Source of the DNA: a virus
Direction: 5' to 3' (one strand)
DNA length: 64,000 nucleotides
Virus record (IMG/VR): IMGVR_UViG_3300032093_011400
Location: 24,998 to 88,997 of that record
Positions 17,013 through 25,616 of the stretch are shown here, piece after piece. Both the position numbers and the translations under genes were made by a program. The notes under the pieces are model-generated. The model searched no databases, had not been told where the DNA came from, and saw nothing but the letters and a program-made list of their open reading frames with translations. Every line of letters begins with the position of its first letter. The stretch's first letter is position 1.

Positions 17013-18067
17013 AATTTTTCTTTTAATATTTCAATAATTTTGTCGGATGTTTTACCATCTCCTAACCAATCTGTGTTTGAGTTATAATTTGATAGATAAT
17101 TAAATGACTCAATCCACGAAACATCTAATTCGTTTACATTAATCATATATGAACATCCAGATTCAACCGATTCAGGTCTTTCAGTAAAATCTCTTGGGAC
17201 AATAACTGGAGTATTAAATAAACAAGGTTCTTCTTGAGCTGTACCTGAATCTGAAATTATAAACTTAGAATGGTACATTTCATTTATATAATTTTTAAAA
17301 GATAATAAATCAATTACTTTAATATTTTCTAAATCTAAATTAAATTCGGATATTTTATCAATAGTTCTTTTAAATGATAACATTTCAACAGGTATCCCAA
17401 ATCTTTGGGAACAAATATTAGCATAGTTTAATATGTTTTTTAAACGTTCCTTACTATTAAAATTTTCAGGTCTATGAATATCTAAAATTATTTTATTATT
17501 TTTTTTAGATTTATTTAATTCTATTTTATTTGCAACCTCTTTAATTGTATTTCCTACAACATAAATTGATTTTGGATTAATTGATTCTCTAATCAATTTT
17601 TCTTTGTAATTATCATGATAAACAAACAAAAGGTCACTACAATGGTCACAAACAATTCTATTAATTTCTTCAAGCATTCTTTTATCACCCGACCTCATAC
17701 CTGCCTCAATGTGGGCAATTTTATACCCCTCTTTTTTAAGAGGTACCGATGCTAAAGCCGAATTTGAATCACCTAAAAAAATTATTAAATCAGGATTTAT
17801 ATTTTCATTACGGATTAAGTCAATTATTTTGACAGATAAATCTGCCTGTTGGTGAAAATGTTCTTTTCCCTTTGAGCCGATTTCTAAATTAAAATCAGGT
17901 TTACGTATTGATAACTCATCAAAAAATACATCAGATAACATTTTATCATAATGTTGTCCTGTGTGTATTAATATATGATTAAAATTGTTATCTAATTTTT
18001 TAAAAATTTCAGACATTCTTATAAAATCGGGTCTAATACCGGTGATAGTTATGATTGTTTTTTTCAT
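17009..18067 (-). CDS. wecB: UDP-N-acetylglucosamine 2-epimerase (WecB-like)
   Basis: The N-terminus ITGIRPDFIRMSEIF is a variant of the GTRPE motif. Other family blocks are HTGQHYDKMLSDVFFDEL, LIIFLGDSNSALA (usually GDT), IAHIEAGMRSGDKRMLEE-INR (catalytic and UDP-binding Glu/Arg), and SDSGTAQEEPCLF. The length of 352 aa is close to the 370-375 aa norm. The enzyme interconverts UDP-GlcNAc and UDP-ManNAc, supplying ManNAc or its derivatives. Related epimerases of the same fold act on diNAc-sugars, so the precise substrate is not certain. Confidence 0.85.
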   Translation of the reverse strand: MKKTIITITGIRPDFIRMSEIFKKLDNNFNHILIHTGQHYDKMLSDVFFDELSIRKPDFNLEIGSKGKEHFHQQADLSVKIIDLIRNENINPDLIIFLGDSNSALASVPLKKEGYKIAHIEAGMRSGDKRMLEEINRIVCDHCSDLLFVYHDNYKEKLIRESINPKSIYVVGNTIKEVANKIELNKSKKNNKIILDIHRPENFNSKERLKNILNYANICSQRFGIPVEMLSFKRTIDKISEFNLDLENIKVIDLLSFKNYINEMYHSKFIISDSGTAQEEPCLFNTPVIVPRDFTERPESVESGCSYMINVNELDVSWIESFNYLSNYNSNTDWLGDGKTSDKIIEILKEKL

Positions 18068-18951
18068 TGATTTAATATTTTAATATATTCGTTTGTTATT
18101 TCTTTACAAACATTTGACGATTCAAATTGACCAATATTTTCAGGGACATCGTGTAATTTTTTATCAATAATATTCCCATTACTATTGATATTATAAATCC
18201 AACCCTTTTTGCCACACATCCATCCTTCAATAGTTGTTCTACCCAATAATATACCCGCAGTTTCACCACATTTTTTTGTGAACTCCTCAACAGAACTTGT
18301 TTCACTAAAGTATTTAACATGTGGTTTAGTTGTTAGTTCATTCAAATAATTTGAGTGGTTTTTACCAACTAACCAAAGTTCTTTATTGTTTTTTTCACAA
18401 TAATCTGAAATATCAAAAATTGAATTTTTACGTAAATAATCTATAGTACCGACAAAAAGTACTGAGTTAGAATTTTCAGTATTGTTTTGATTAAATCTTG
18501 ATTCATCTATTGGGTTATAAATAATTGTAGTTGAATTAATATCAATTTTAAAATTATTAATAATATGTTGTTTAATTTCAGGTCTTATACAGATGTATTT
18601 TTTAATATTTGGAGAAATTACTGGATTTTCTAATTCAATAACTTCAGAATGAATTGTTGTAATTATTGGTGTGTTTGGGAATGCGTGTACCAAAATTTCA
18701 ACAACAGGATAATGTTGTCCGTGTATTATATCAAAATTTTCATGAACAGGGGCATTGTTGAAATCGTAAACTTTAATTCCTAATGATTCTGATAGGTATC
18801 TTATTGGACCTTCTATTGAAGGTGAAACTACACTAACATCATGTCCGTTTTTAACTAAATTTTTACAAAGTTCAAATACATACATTTCAGAACCTGTGAA
18901 GTCTCGGTATAAAAGACACCCAAATAAAATTTTTAATTTTTTCTCTTCCAT
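18064..18951 (-). CDS. GT-B (family 4-like) glycosyltransferase
   Basis: The N-terminal domain starts KILFGCLLYRDFTGSEMYVF, the glycine-containing loop typical of family 4. FDIIHGQHYPVVE and a central linker IIYNPIDESRF (conserved in GT4 enzymes between domains) lead to the donor domain SVLFVGTIDYLRKNS. The usual C-terminal EX7E region is altered (AGILLGRTTIEGWMCGKKGW), with one Glu visible. At 295 aa it is shorter than the ~370 aa norm. It overlaps wecB by 4 bases. Confidence 0.75.
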   Translation of the reverse strand: MEEKKLKILFGCLLYRDFTGSEMYVFELCKNLVKNGHDVSVVSPSIEGPIRYLSESLGIKVYDFNNAPVHENFDIIHGQHYPVVEILVHAFPNTPIITTIHSEVIELENPVISPNIKKYICIRPEIKQHIINNFKIDINSTTIIYNPIDESRFNQNNTENSNSVLFVGTIDYLRKNSIFDISDYCEKNNKELWLVGKNHSNYLNELTTKPHVKYFSETSSVEEFTKKCGETAGILLGRTTIEGWMCGKKGWIYNINSNGNIIDKKLHDVPENIGQFESSNVCKEITNEYIKILNQ

Positions 18952-20456
18952 TAGATTGATAATATAAATTTTTGTAATTTATTAAAATTGTTTGAAATAA
19001 AAGGCGATAATGTTTTTTTATAATCTTCAATCACTCTTTCATTTTTATCATAATTTAAATTTCTTGTTTGACTTTCATAGTGATATGATACTAAATTACC
19101 ATCTAAATAATTAGTATATCCATTTATCAAACATTTTAAATTAAATTCAACATCTTCAAAACATTCAGTATATGATTCATTAAAATAATTTAATTTTTCA
19201 AAAACCTTTCTATATACCATCATAAGAGCACCTGTAGTGATTGGTACTTTTTTTATTTGATTTTGAAAGTTATAATGAGAATTAATACCACTATGGTGCA
19301 TTTGAATTTTATTTTCTTTATCACTTACAATGATTACTCCATCATGTTGGATTAATTTATTTTTAAAATGTAATCTACAACCAACAGTACCAACTGCGGG
19401 AATAGTCTTATGTATTTTTAACATACCATAAATCACATCATTTAAAAGTTCAATATCATTGTTACTAAATAAAATGTACGTATGTTCGTTAAATAAATGA
19501 TTTTTAACTACATCATTATTAATTTTTGCAAAATTATAATAATCATATTCAATCAACTTTATATTTGAATAATTAAATATAAAATTTTTAATAGCTTTTT
19601 TTTCAAGTTTAGAAGAACCCGTATCCGCAACAAAAATATCAAAAATAGTTTCATCACAATTATCAAAATAAGATAAAATACATTTTTTTAATAAAGAAAA
19701 ATTATCTTTATGTGGGATAATAATTGCAACTTTACCATCAATTTTTATTGGTTTTCTTTGTATTCTTGGGATATAAATTTCGGGATAAATTACAATAGGC
19801 AAAAATTGTCCGTATTTTTCTAAAAATGTAATTTTACTATTATAAAATTCATGGTTTGGTTGACCAACAGATTGGTGTGTAATATCGAATGAAAAAGTTA
19901 CCCCTAATTTAACACCATCCAAAAAATTACTCAAACAAAACGGGTGGTCATAAAAATGAAATTTACCAATAGTTTCATCAAATGTGTGTTTTATTTTATT
20001 TTTATTAAACGATAAAAATAATCCGTCTAATGTGACAACTGGTATTGGTTTAGGTAATTTGGCCGAGTATTTACTAATCCACTTTGGTTGACCTTCAGGT
20101 TGGTGATACACATGACCGACCATTGTATTGTGCATATTTTCCCAATAAACACCTGATTTAGGAAAATAACATGAACCAGCCTTACCTAAAATACCAAAAT
20201 CAAGATTTTCTTCAAAATCTCTTAATAATTTTTTACCCCATCCTTTTTCTAATTTAATATCATTATGACAACAAACAACAATATCATAATTTGATTCTGT
20301 TATTCCACTATTATAAATTTGAGCCAACGAATATTGATTATTGTTTTGGTATTCTAATATTTGAACATTTTTCAAATCAACACTTTCTAATAAATGTTGT
20401 TTAAATTTTTTATTATAATTTTCGTCTTTATGTGTTGAGTATATTATTGTTATCAT
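18951..20456 (-). CDS. Tandem-domain glycosyltransferase (two GT-A domains)
   Basis: Two glycosyltransferase domains are fused in 501 aa. Domain 1 (about residues 1-225) starts MITIIYSTHKDENY and has IVVCCHNDIKLEKGWG as its metal-site strand, in the style of STRAIGHT GT-A enzymes acting on surface glycans. Domain 2 (about 240-501) starts KVAIIIPHKDNFSLLKKCIL and has FVADTGSS, YILFSNNDIELL and CFEDVEFNLKCL, a canonical family 2 layout. Such two-domain enzymes often add alternating sugars to a polymer. The ATG overlaps the stop of dUTPase by 4 bases and its own stop shares a base with the next start. Confidence 0.8.
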   Translation of the reverse strand: MITIIYSTHKDENYNKKFKQHLLESVDLKNVQILEYQNNNQYSLAQIYNSGITESNYDIVVCCHNDIKLEKGWGKKLLRDFEENLDFGILGKAGSCYFPKSGVYWENMHNTMVGHVYHQPEGQPKWISKYSAKLPKPIPVVTLDGLFLSFNKNKIKHTFDETIGKFHFYDHPFCLSNFLDGVKLGVTFSFDITHQSVGQPNHEFYNSKITFLEKYGQFLPIVIYPEIYIPRIQRKPIKIDGKVAIIIPHKDNFSLLKKCILSYFDNCDETIFDIFVADTGSSKLEKKAIKNFIFNYSNIKLIEYDYYNFAKINNDVVKNHLFNEHTYILFSNNDIELLNDVIYGMLKIHKTIPAVGTVGCRLHFKNKLIQHDGVIIVSDKENKIQMHHSGINSHYNFQNQIKKVPITTGALMMVYRKVFEKLNYFNESYTECFEDVEFNLKCLINGYTNYLDGNLVSYHYESQTRNLNYDKNERVIEDYKKTLSPFISNNFNKLQKFILSI

Positions 20457-21037
20457 ATCCCTGTACTCCCAAAACCTTTACTACCTCTATCTTTTTCTTC
20501 TATTTTATCTACTTTTTTCAAATTAACCCATCTACCTGTAATACATCTTGCAACTACCGCTTGAGCGACTTTCATACCTTTTGTTATCACAAATTCATGG
20601 TTGTTTGTATTAAAAATAATGGCTTTAATTTCACCAGTATAACCTTCATCTACAGTTCCTGGGGAGTTTAAAACCATTAACCCTTGATTGATGGCTAAAC
20701 CGCTCTTTGACCTAACTTGTATCTCAAAGTCTTGGGGTAAATCAACTGAAACACCTGTTGGAACTAAAGCCCTACCAAATGCAGGTATTTTAACTTCTTC
20801 ATTTGCGTATAAATCAAATCCACTGTCTGATTCGTACGCGTAATTCAATTCTTTTTCATTCGTTGAAACAAAATTTATTGTAATTTTTCCATCCCCAATA
20901 AATTGATTTGCATCCTCAAATTCCTTAATATCGAACCCTAATTCATCATTTAATTCTTGTTCCTGTAATTGACTAAAGTCATCAACCAATTTTTTTAATT
21001 CTTCTAATTCTCTTGCAAAATTAAATTTTTCACTCAT
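20453..21037 (-). CDS. dut: Trimeric dUTPase with N-terminal extension
   Basis: All five dUTPase motifs are visible: SDSGFDLYANEE (1), RSKSGLAI (2), GTVDEGYTGEI with the catalytic Asp (3), KVAQAVVAR (4) and RGSKGFGSTG (5). The enzyme hydrolyses dUTP to dUMP, limiting uracil incorporation and feeding thymidylate synthesis. An acidic, helical extension of about 45 residues precedes the core, making it 194 aa against about 150 aa for the core family. It overlaps the flanking genes by 4 bases on each side, so a nucleotide-metabolism gene is embedded in the sugar operon. Confidence 0.93.
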   Translation of the reverse strand: MSEKFNFARELEELKKLVDDFSQLQEQELNDELGFDIKEFEDANQFIGDGKITINFVSTNEKELNYAYESDSGFDLYANEEVKIPAFGRALVPTGVSVDLPQDFEIQVRSKSGLAINQGLMVLNSPGTVDEGYTGEIKAIIFNTNNHEFVITKGMKVAQAVVARCITGRWVNLKKVDKIEEKDRGSKGFGSTGI

Positions 21038-21732
21038 AAATTTGTTAATTTTATTAAAACTTTAATTAGTACTTCAACATCTTTCTCACAATAATCTTGG
21101 ATTTCTTGGTATTTGTTTTTATTCCAAAATGCGTTGTGAACTTTATTTCCCGTGACTTCCATATTTTTAGAAGTCTCAACACCAAGAGATACACACATTA
21201 GTTCTAATGAACTTATTGCTCCAAATTGTCCATATTGCCAAATTTCTTTTGTATCAATTGCTTTAATCTCCCAAGGTTTAGTATCGTAAGATGGAAGGAT
21301 AGATGATGGTAAAATACCATTAACTAACATTCTTTTTGCCAATACAGGAATATCAAAGTTTTTAAGATTATGTCCACAAAGGATAAAACCTAACTTATCA
21401 ACTCGATTTAACAATGTGTTTACATCTGTAAGTAATACTTTTTCATCTGAGTTAAAAAAACTTTGTTTTTTAATGTCACCCTTTGGGTCAAGAAATCCTA
21501 CTGAAACACAAACAATCTTTGAGAACTCAGGAACTAAAGCCGCACGATTAACAAAAATTTCATCAATACTTTTTTCAGCGTCTTCAGGAAACCTTTTTTG
21601 AAACCAATCTAAATAATTGATAAATTGGAAATGAAGTTCAGGATAATCCTTTTTAAAATTTTCATAGTTACTTGAAACCCCGACAGTTTCAATGTCAATA
21701 AATAAAATTTTGTGTAATGGGTGTTTTATCAT
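21034..21732 (-). CDS. DnaQ/PolB-exo-like 3'-5' exonuclease
   Basis: The ribonuclease H-like exonuclease motifs are in order: Exo I ILFIDIETVGV (DxE), Exo II CGHNLKNFDIPVL (N..FD), and Exo III QDYCEKDVEVL (YxxxD). This matches the predicted 3'-5' exonuclease group related to family B polymerase proofreading domains. It acts on single-stranded 3' ends in a two-metal mechanism; whether it serves proofreading, recombination or RNA/DNA turnover is unknown. The phage's own polymerase already carries an exonuclease domain. It overlaps the dUTPase start by 4 bases. Confidence 0.8.
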   Translation of the reverse strand: MIKHPLHKILFIDIETVGVSSNYENFKKDYPELHFQFINYLDWFQKRFPEDAEKSIDEIFVNRAALVPEFSKIVCVSVGFLDPKGDIKKQSFFNSDEKVLLTDVNTLLNRVDKLGFILCGHNLKNFDIPVLAKRMLVNGILPSSILPSYDTKPWEIKAIDTKEIWQYGQFGAISSLELMCVSLGVETSKNMEVTGNKVHNAFWNKNKYQEIQDYCEKDVEVLIKVLIKLTNL

Positions 21733-22943
21733 ACGATTGATTTATAAAATTCTGCTCTTGTTTTTGTTACTACATCTAAACTATATCTTTGTGAAACATA
21801 TTCATATAATCTTTCACCCATGTCAATTCTCATATTTGGGTTTTGAACCAATTTTTTAACATATTTAGCCCAATCACTATGATTTCTTGCGTCATCAACT
21901 AAAAGAGCGTTACCATCAGTAAATTCACCATTTTTCATTGCGTGTTTTAAATCAATAGTATATGGCCCATAGTTACTGGCGATTAATGCTTTTTTATAAA
22001 AACCTGCTTCAATAACTTTAAGTTGTGATTTTACTTTGTTAAACATATGTTGTTTAATTGGTGCCAAAGATATGTCAAATTTTGAATAATTACGAGCATA
22101 AGATGTAACAGGTTTTGTCCAAACTCTTCTGTATGGTTGGTTTTGTTCATTTTCGTAAGGTGTTTGAACAAAAAGTTCTAAATGTTTTTTATATTCAGGT
22201 GTAACAATTGAGTAATTGTTTGTAAAAATCTTTTCGTAATCATACCATACAGTTTCGTGTGGTTTAATTGGTCTTCTTGTTTGTTCTCCAGTTGCCTGAT
22301 TAATTTCTGTCATCATACCACGTGTGTCAAAACCACAAACAACAAATTGAAGATTTTTTTGTATGTCTGATAGTTTTGAAACCATACCGTCAAGAAGTTT
22401 TAAATCATGTAAGTGAGATGAACCACCTAACCAACCAATTCTAACTAAATCAGATTCTTCAGTAGGTTCTTTAAATTGAGCTTCATTTTGGTCAATTGCA
22501 TTTGGAAAAATTACAACATTTTTATTGTATTTACGTATTTCATCCGCAAATAACTCAGTTGTTGTAGTTACATATTGAGCAACTTTTAAATTTGCAATAA
22601 TTTTTTCATGTATTTTTTCTTGTACAATCAACTGATGAAGAGGATGTTCTTTGCCAGGTAACCAGTAATCATCTAAATCACAGATAGTAATAATGCCCAA
22701 AGAATTAAGAATCGGTACTATTTGTACTGACTTATCCATATCTTGACCAAGAGAACGGTGATAGTGAATTATTTGATAATCCTTAAAATAATTTATATTA
22801 GTCAAATCAGGGTTGAATTCAATATCAACATGAAAATCTTCACCGTATTTTGATTGTAAATGAGTATGAGGAGTGATTGACCTAAATCTTCCAACACCTG
22901 TAGTGTCAGAAGGGATAACTAAAACTTTAATTTTTTCTTTCAT
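21729..22943 (-). CDS. GT-B (family 4-like) glycosyltransferase, first gene of the sugar operon
   Basis: It starts KIKVLVIPSDTTGVGRFRS, resembling the acceptor loop of GT-B enzymes. IIHYHRSLG and ICDLDDYWLPG follow, the latter typical of a group of phage and bacterial family 4-like transferases. The donor domain begins RIGWLGGSSHLHDLKLL and has KVIEAGFYKKALIAS with the donor-binding Glu. Length 404 aa is complete. No TATTTATA motif precedes it; the terminator at 22987-23012 separates it from the gene cluster upstream, so the ~20 kb operon probably begins in 22944-22986. Confidence 0.8.
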   Translation of the reverse strand: MKEKIKVLVIPSDTTGVGRFRSITPHTHLQSKYGEDFHVDIEFNPDLTNINYFKDYQIIHYHRSLGQDMDKSVQIVPILNSLGIITICDLDDYWLPGKEHPLHQLIVQEKIHEKIIANLKVAQYVTTTTELFADEIRKYNKNVVIFPNAIDQNEAQFKEPTEESDLVRIGWLGGSSHLHDLKLLDGMVSKLSDIQKNLQFVVCGFDTRGMMTEINQATGEQTRRPIKPHETVWYDYEKIFTNNYSIVTPEYKKHLELFVQTPYENEQNQPYRRVWTKPVTSYARNYSKFDISLAPIKQHMFNKVKSQLKVIEAGFYKKALIASNYGPYTIDLKHAMKNGEFTDGNALLVDDARNHSDWAKYVKKLVQNPNMRIDMGERLYEYVSQRYSLDVVTKTRAEFYKSIV

Positions 22944-22986
22944 AATCTAAAAGATAATAGAAAGACATTTATAATTCAACTATAAC

Positions 22987-23012
22987 AAAAAAAAAGTCCT
23001 CACAAGGAGGAC
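22987..23012 (-). terminator. Rho-independent terminator
   Basis: GTCCTC (22996-23001) and GAGGAC (23007-23012) form a 6-bp stem with a 5-base loop. In the minus direction the stem is followed by nine U residues (complement of 22987-22995). It ends the 25569-23035 transcript and insulates the sugar operon. Confidence 0.85.
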
Positions 23013-23034
23013 AAAATTTTTAGTGTATTTAATT

Positions 23035-23607
23035 TTATTGAACTTTTTTAACTTTTGAAATTTTACCTTCAAAAATGTGTTTACCTACTTTGATAGTCAT
23101 AATTTCATTTGATTTTTGAGAAGACTCAACAAGAAGTCCATTTTCACTTAAAACTTCTTCAACCGTTTCCCTTACAATTTTTTTAATATCCGACGCAGAT
23201 AATCCGTTAGATGTGTATGATGGTTCTTGTTTTTTTGATTCTGCAACTTGGGTTTTGTTATTACCCATTAGTCTTGCGGCTTTTTCAATAACATCATCTG
23301 AAATTGTTGCCTGATATTGTTGTGGTTGGTCTATTGGGTGTTCCATCATCAATCTTTTGATTGCGTCAGGTAGTTTAGAATTTTTTATTCTATCTTCTGT
23401 CATAACTTTTGGGGCAACTGCTTTTGGTTGTTCTTGTGCTAAAAATTCTTGTGGTATATTATAAGTTGCGGGTATAGGAGCCTCATCATATTCTCTAACT
23501 AATTGTTGAGTTGATGATGACCTTTTAGATGAACTTCCCTTGTCCATTTCGTCGTGTCTATTCATAATTTCTTTAGACAACATTAGTTTTTGCATTAAAT
23601 CATTCAT
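23035..23607 (-). CDS. Hypothetical protein (190 aa), last gene of a late cluster
   Basis: A low-complexity Ser/Gln/Pro-rich N-terminal half (KGSSSKRSSSTQQ) is followed by a helical segment and a small C-terminal beta-like domain (IMTIKVGKHIFEGKISKV). No family is recognised. It overlaps the WYL-like gene upstream by 8 bases and is followed by the terminator. The disordered N-terminus plus small C-terminal domain would fit a virion-associated or scaffold-like protein, but this is a guess from context. Confidence 0.55.
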   Translation of the reverse strand: MNDLMQKLMLSKEIMNRHDEMDKGSSSKRSSSTQQLVREYDEAPIPATYNIPQEFLAQEQPKAVAPKVMTEDRIKNSKLPDAIKRLMMEHPIDQPQQYQATISDDVIEKAARLMGNNKTQVAESKKQEPSYTSNGLSASDIKKIVRETVEEVLSENGLLVESSQKSNEIMTIKVGKHIFEGKISKVKKVQ

Positions 23608-23992
23608 TTTCTAATTCAAATTTTGTACATACTCTTAATCCGACCATTCCTTTATCTTCAGGATTGTAATTTGGTCTTATTACATCAAATTTTTCACGTG
23701 GGTCAGATGAAAAGCTTCCAATTCTATCCACCCTAAATAATCTCCAACCTGGTAATGGTTGGTCACCTATTGTTGCGGTGTGTGAAGCACCTTCTCTTTC
23801 CCATGCTCTTATTACTTTGTTACCTCTTTTTGATGTTCCGTAACAAAAAGGTTCAATAACACGAAGTCCCTTACCACCGTTATCTTCTCCGTCATAGTAA
23901 ATTATTGCAACATTTCTATTTTTTATTGCATTAGTAATTTCTTCACTACTTGCTTCAAAAATAAGTTGTTTTATGACGTTGTAAAGCTTCAT
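23600..23992 (-). CDS. Stand-alone WYL-like domain protein with leader
   Basis: Residues 27-94 match the WYL pattern: a strand with AIIYYDG, then GLRVIEPFCYG (the R-x-IEP block), an IRAWERE strand and WRLFRVDRIGSF (the R-x-FRxDRI block). WYL domains bind nucleic acids or nucleotides and usually sit behind an HTH domain in transcription regulators; here there is no HTH and the total length is 130 aa. The N-terminus MKLYNVIKQLIFEASSEE resembles the T4 capsid-targeting peptides (MKTYQEFIAE-type) with an IxE cleavage-like site after residue 13. The gene overlaps both neighbours. Confidence 0.6.
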   Translation of the reverse strand: MKLYNVIKQLIFEASSEEITNAIKNRNVAIIYYDGEDNGGKGLRVIEPFCYGTSKRGNKVIRAWEREGASHTATIGDQPLPGWRLFRVDRIGSFSSDPREKFDVIRPNYNPEDKGMVGLRVCTKFELENE

Positions 23993-24282
23993 TCTGTTGA
24001 AGGTGAATTATAAGGATTTTTTGAACTGTATTTGTTTAGTTTAATATTATCAACTTTAGTAACTTGGTCTGTAGATGTACCACCATTAAATATATCTAAA
24101 AATACTCCTGTTCCTCTTCCTTTACCGTCACCATCAGAGATAGCGTCAGGATTAGTTACACCATATTCATTAGCATTTGATTTATAATCATTTCTTGTAA
24201 CCAAGTCTTTTCTAACTTTTTCGGCAATAGCACTTAAAGTATTATCTGGTTGGTTTAAATCTATTGGAACTTTTGATGCCAT
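23989..24282 (-). CDS. Hypothetical protein (97 aa)
   Basis: A small hydrophilic protein rich in Asn, Asp, Gly and Ser, with a Gly-rich centre (DGDGKGRGTGVFLDIF). No membrane segment, signal or known motif is seen, and the family is not recognised. Its stop overlaps the WYL-like start by 4 bases, and it begins 4 bases after the upstream gene, so it is part of the 25569-23035 transcript. Confidence 0.5.
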   Translation of the reverse strand: MASKVPIDLNQPDNTLSAIAEKVRKDLVTRNDYKSNANEYGVTNPDAISDGDGKGRGTGVFLDIFNGGTSTDQVTKVDNIKLNKYSSKNPYNSPSTE

Positions 24283-24286
24283 AATT

Positions 24287-24703
24287 TTATAATTTTTTCA
24301 TTATTTCGTTTATTCTTTTTAAATTATCTACAACTTCTTTATTGTAATCTTCATAAATAGAGTGATGACTTTTAGAAGGTCTGTTTAAATCCCTAACATT
24401 ATCTTTTCTATGTGTTGATAAATATTGGTTTTGCATTCCTGAATCCGAAGCATCTCTTTTTTGTCTCTTAATACTTCCTCTATCTGAATCTAAATTTTGT
24501 GTTATAAATGATTTTAAAGTACTTAAATCTTTATTACCAAATTTACCATTATCAATATCATGAAGTATTTTCTTCATATTTTGATATGTTAAAAATCCAT
24601 TTGTAAAAATATTATGAATAGTTTTTTCGTCTTTAAAATTTTCTAAAGACGATAATACGTTGTGAGGAACCTCGTATGTATTTCCATACATTTCACTATT
24701 CAT
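24287..24703 (-). CDS. Hypothetical protein (138 aa)
   Basis: A polar protein with a helical N-terminal half and a basic middle (SIKRQKRDASDSG). It has no recognisable enzymatic motif. The start overlaps the upstream gene's stop by 4 bases. Its Lys/Asn richness and cluster position are compatible with a DNA- or scaffold-associated virion protein, without direct evidence. Confidence 0.5.
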   Translation of the reverse strand: MNSEMYGNTYEVPHNVLSSLENFKDEKTIHNIFTNGFLTYQNMKKILHDIDNGKFGNKDLSTLKSFITQNLDSDRGSIKRQKRDASDSGMQNQYLSTHRKDNVRDLNRPSKSHHSIYEDYNKEVVDNLKRINEIMKKL

Positions 24704-25569
24704 TTCTTAAGTATTTTAACCAAGTCATTTATTTCAATACCTTCTTTGTCGGCCAATTTTTTAATATTTTCTAAATTTTTCATAAGGACTTTACTCAACC
24801 CACTTTTCTTACCCATTTCTTTGTCACCTGATTTTTTCTTAAGAACTATATCTTCAACCATTTTTTTCATCATTTCTTTTTTCTCTTCTTCCAAATTTTC
24901 TTTTTCAGAAATAGTCATTCTATCAATAAAACCTTTTTGTTTTTTAATTTTTTTGGGAACTCTTTCTAATTTTTGTCTATGTTTTTTAGCGTCAGGTTCT
25001 TTACCTTGTTGTCTTGTTCTTTCAGCCGCCTCTTCTTTATCTAAACCTAACTCTTTAACAAATGTTTTGAAAGTTTCAGGGCCATTTTTGTCTTTTGTTT
25101 CTTCATATCCAAATGCATCTGAAAAGTCAGTTTCATTAATTACCTCGTCAGTTTCTTCCTCACCCTCACCCCAATATACACGATATCCACGAGTAACAGG
25201 ATTGTTTGTTTGTCTTGTTGCAACAACCTCCTGGTCCATTGTACTCTTTGGTGAAAGATAAGGATTAAAAATTGGAATTTTAGAACTTAAAAAACTTCCA
25301 TCATAATCAACTAATTCTTCTAATTCGTCTTTTTTCTTATTTAAAGTTTTTTTAACGTCAGAATTATTTTTTAATTTTTTTTCTTTTTGAATTTTTGAAA
25401 TTGTTTTTTCAACCTCTTTTTTATCTTTCTTGTCGAATTTAACAACTTCATCTTTTTTTCTGGCTTCAGTTAATGTATTAGAAACACTAAAATATACAGA
25501 AATATCTTGCTTCCCCTCTTTGATATAGAAGTAATATGGTGAACTAAAATATTCTTTATTAAATTCCAT
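24700..25569 (-). CDS. Lys/Glu-rich hypothetical protein (289 aa), first gene of a late cluster
   Basis: The protein is extremely charged, with runs of Lys and Glu (EKTISKIQKEKKLKNN; NLEEEKKEMMKKMVE) that predict long helices. A Gly/Tyr-containing central part (RGYRVYWGEGEEE) stands out. The composition resembles head-core or scaffold proteins of T4-type phages, but no homology is claimed. The late-promoter-like TATTTATA at 25583-25590 is 13 bases upstream, and four more genes follow with overlaps, so it heads the operon. Confidence 0.55.
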   Translation of the reverse strand: MEFNKEYFSSPYYFYIKEGKQDISVYFSVSNTLTEARKKDEVVKFDKKDKKEVEKTISKIQKEKKLKNNSDVKKTLNKKKDELEELVDYDGSFLSSKIPIFNPYLSPKSTMDQEVVATRQTNNPVTRGYRVYWGEGEEETDEVINETDFSDAFGYEETKDKNGPETFKTFVKELGLDKEEAAERTRQQGKEPDAKKHRQKLERVPKKIKKQKGFIDRMTISEKENLEEEKKEMMKKMVEDIVLKKKSGDKEMGKKSGLSKVLMKNLENIKKLADKEGIEINDLVKILKK

Positions 25570-25582
25570 TTGGCTTTTTACA

Positions 25583-25590
25583 TATAAATA
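25583..25590 (-). promoter_or_regulatory. Candidate late promoter TATTTATA
   Basis: It lies 13 bases upstream of the 289-aa gene in the 47-base divergent region. Read on the plus strand the same bases are TATAAATA, the T4 late-promoter consensus; orientation therefore needs testing. Confidence 0.5.
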
Positions 25591-25602
25591 CTTGGATTTA
25601 AC

Positions 25603-25610
25603 TATTTATC
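25603..25610 (+). promoter_or_regulatory. Candidate late promoter TATTTATC
   Basis: CTATTTATC lies 6 bases upstream of the adhesin ATG. It belongs to the same motif family as the exact TATTTATA boxes in front of the tail genes. Confidence 0.45.
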
Positions 25611-25616
25611 AATAGA

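Noticed and set aside
18096-18320. Frame on the minus strand within the glycosyltransferase at 18064-18951
   Set aside because: It lies fully inside a well-supported glycosyltransferase, shows no motif and has no independent start context.
24662-25261. Long plus-strand frame opposite the Lys/Glu-rich gene (199 aa)
   Set aside because: Its Phe/Ser-rich sequence is the antisense of Lys/Glu codons, and no promoter-like box precedes it.
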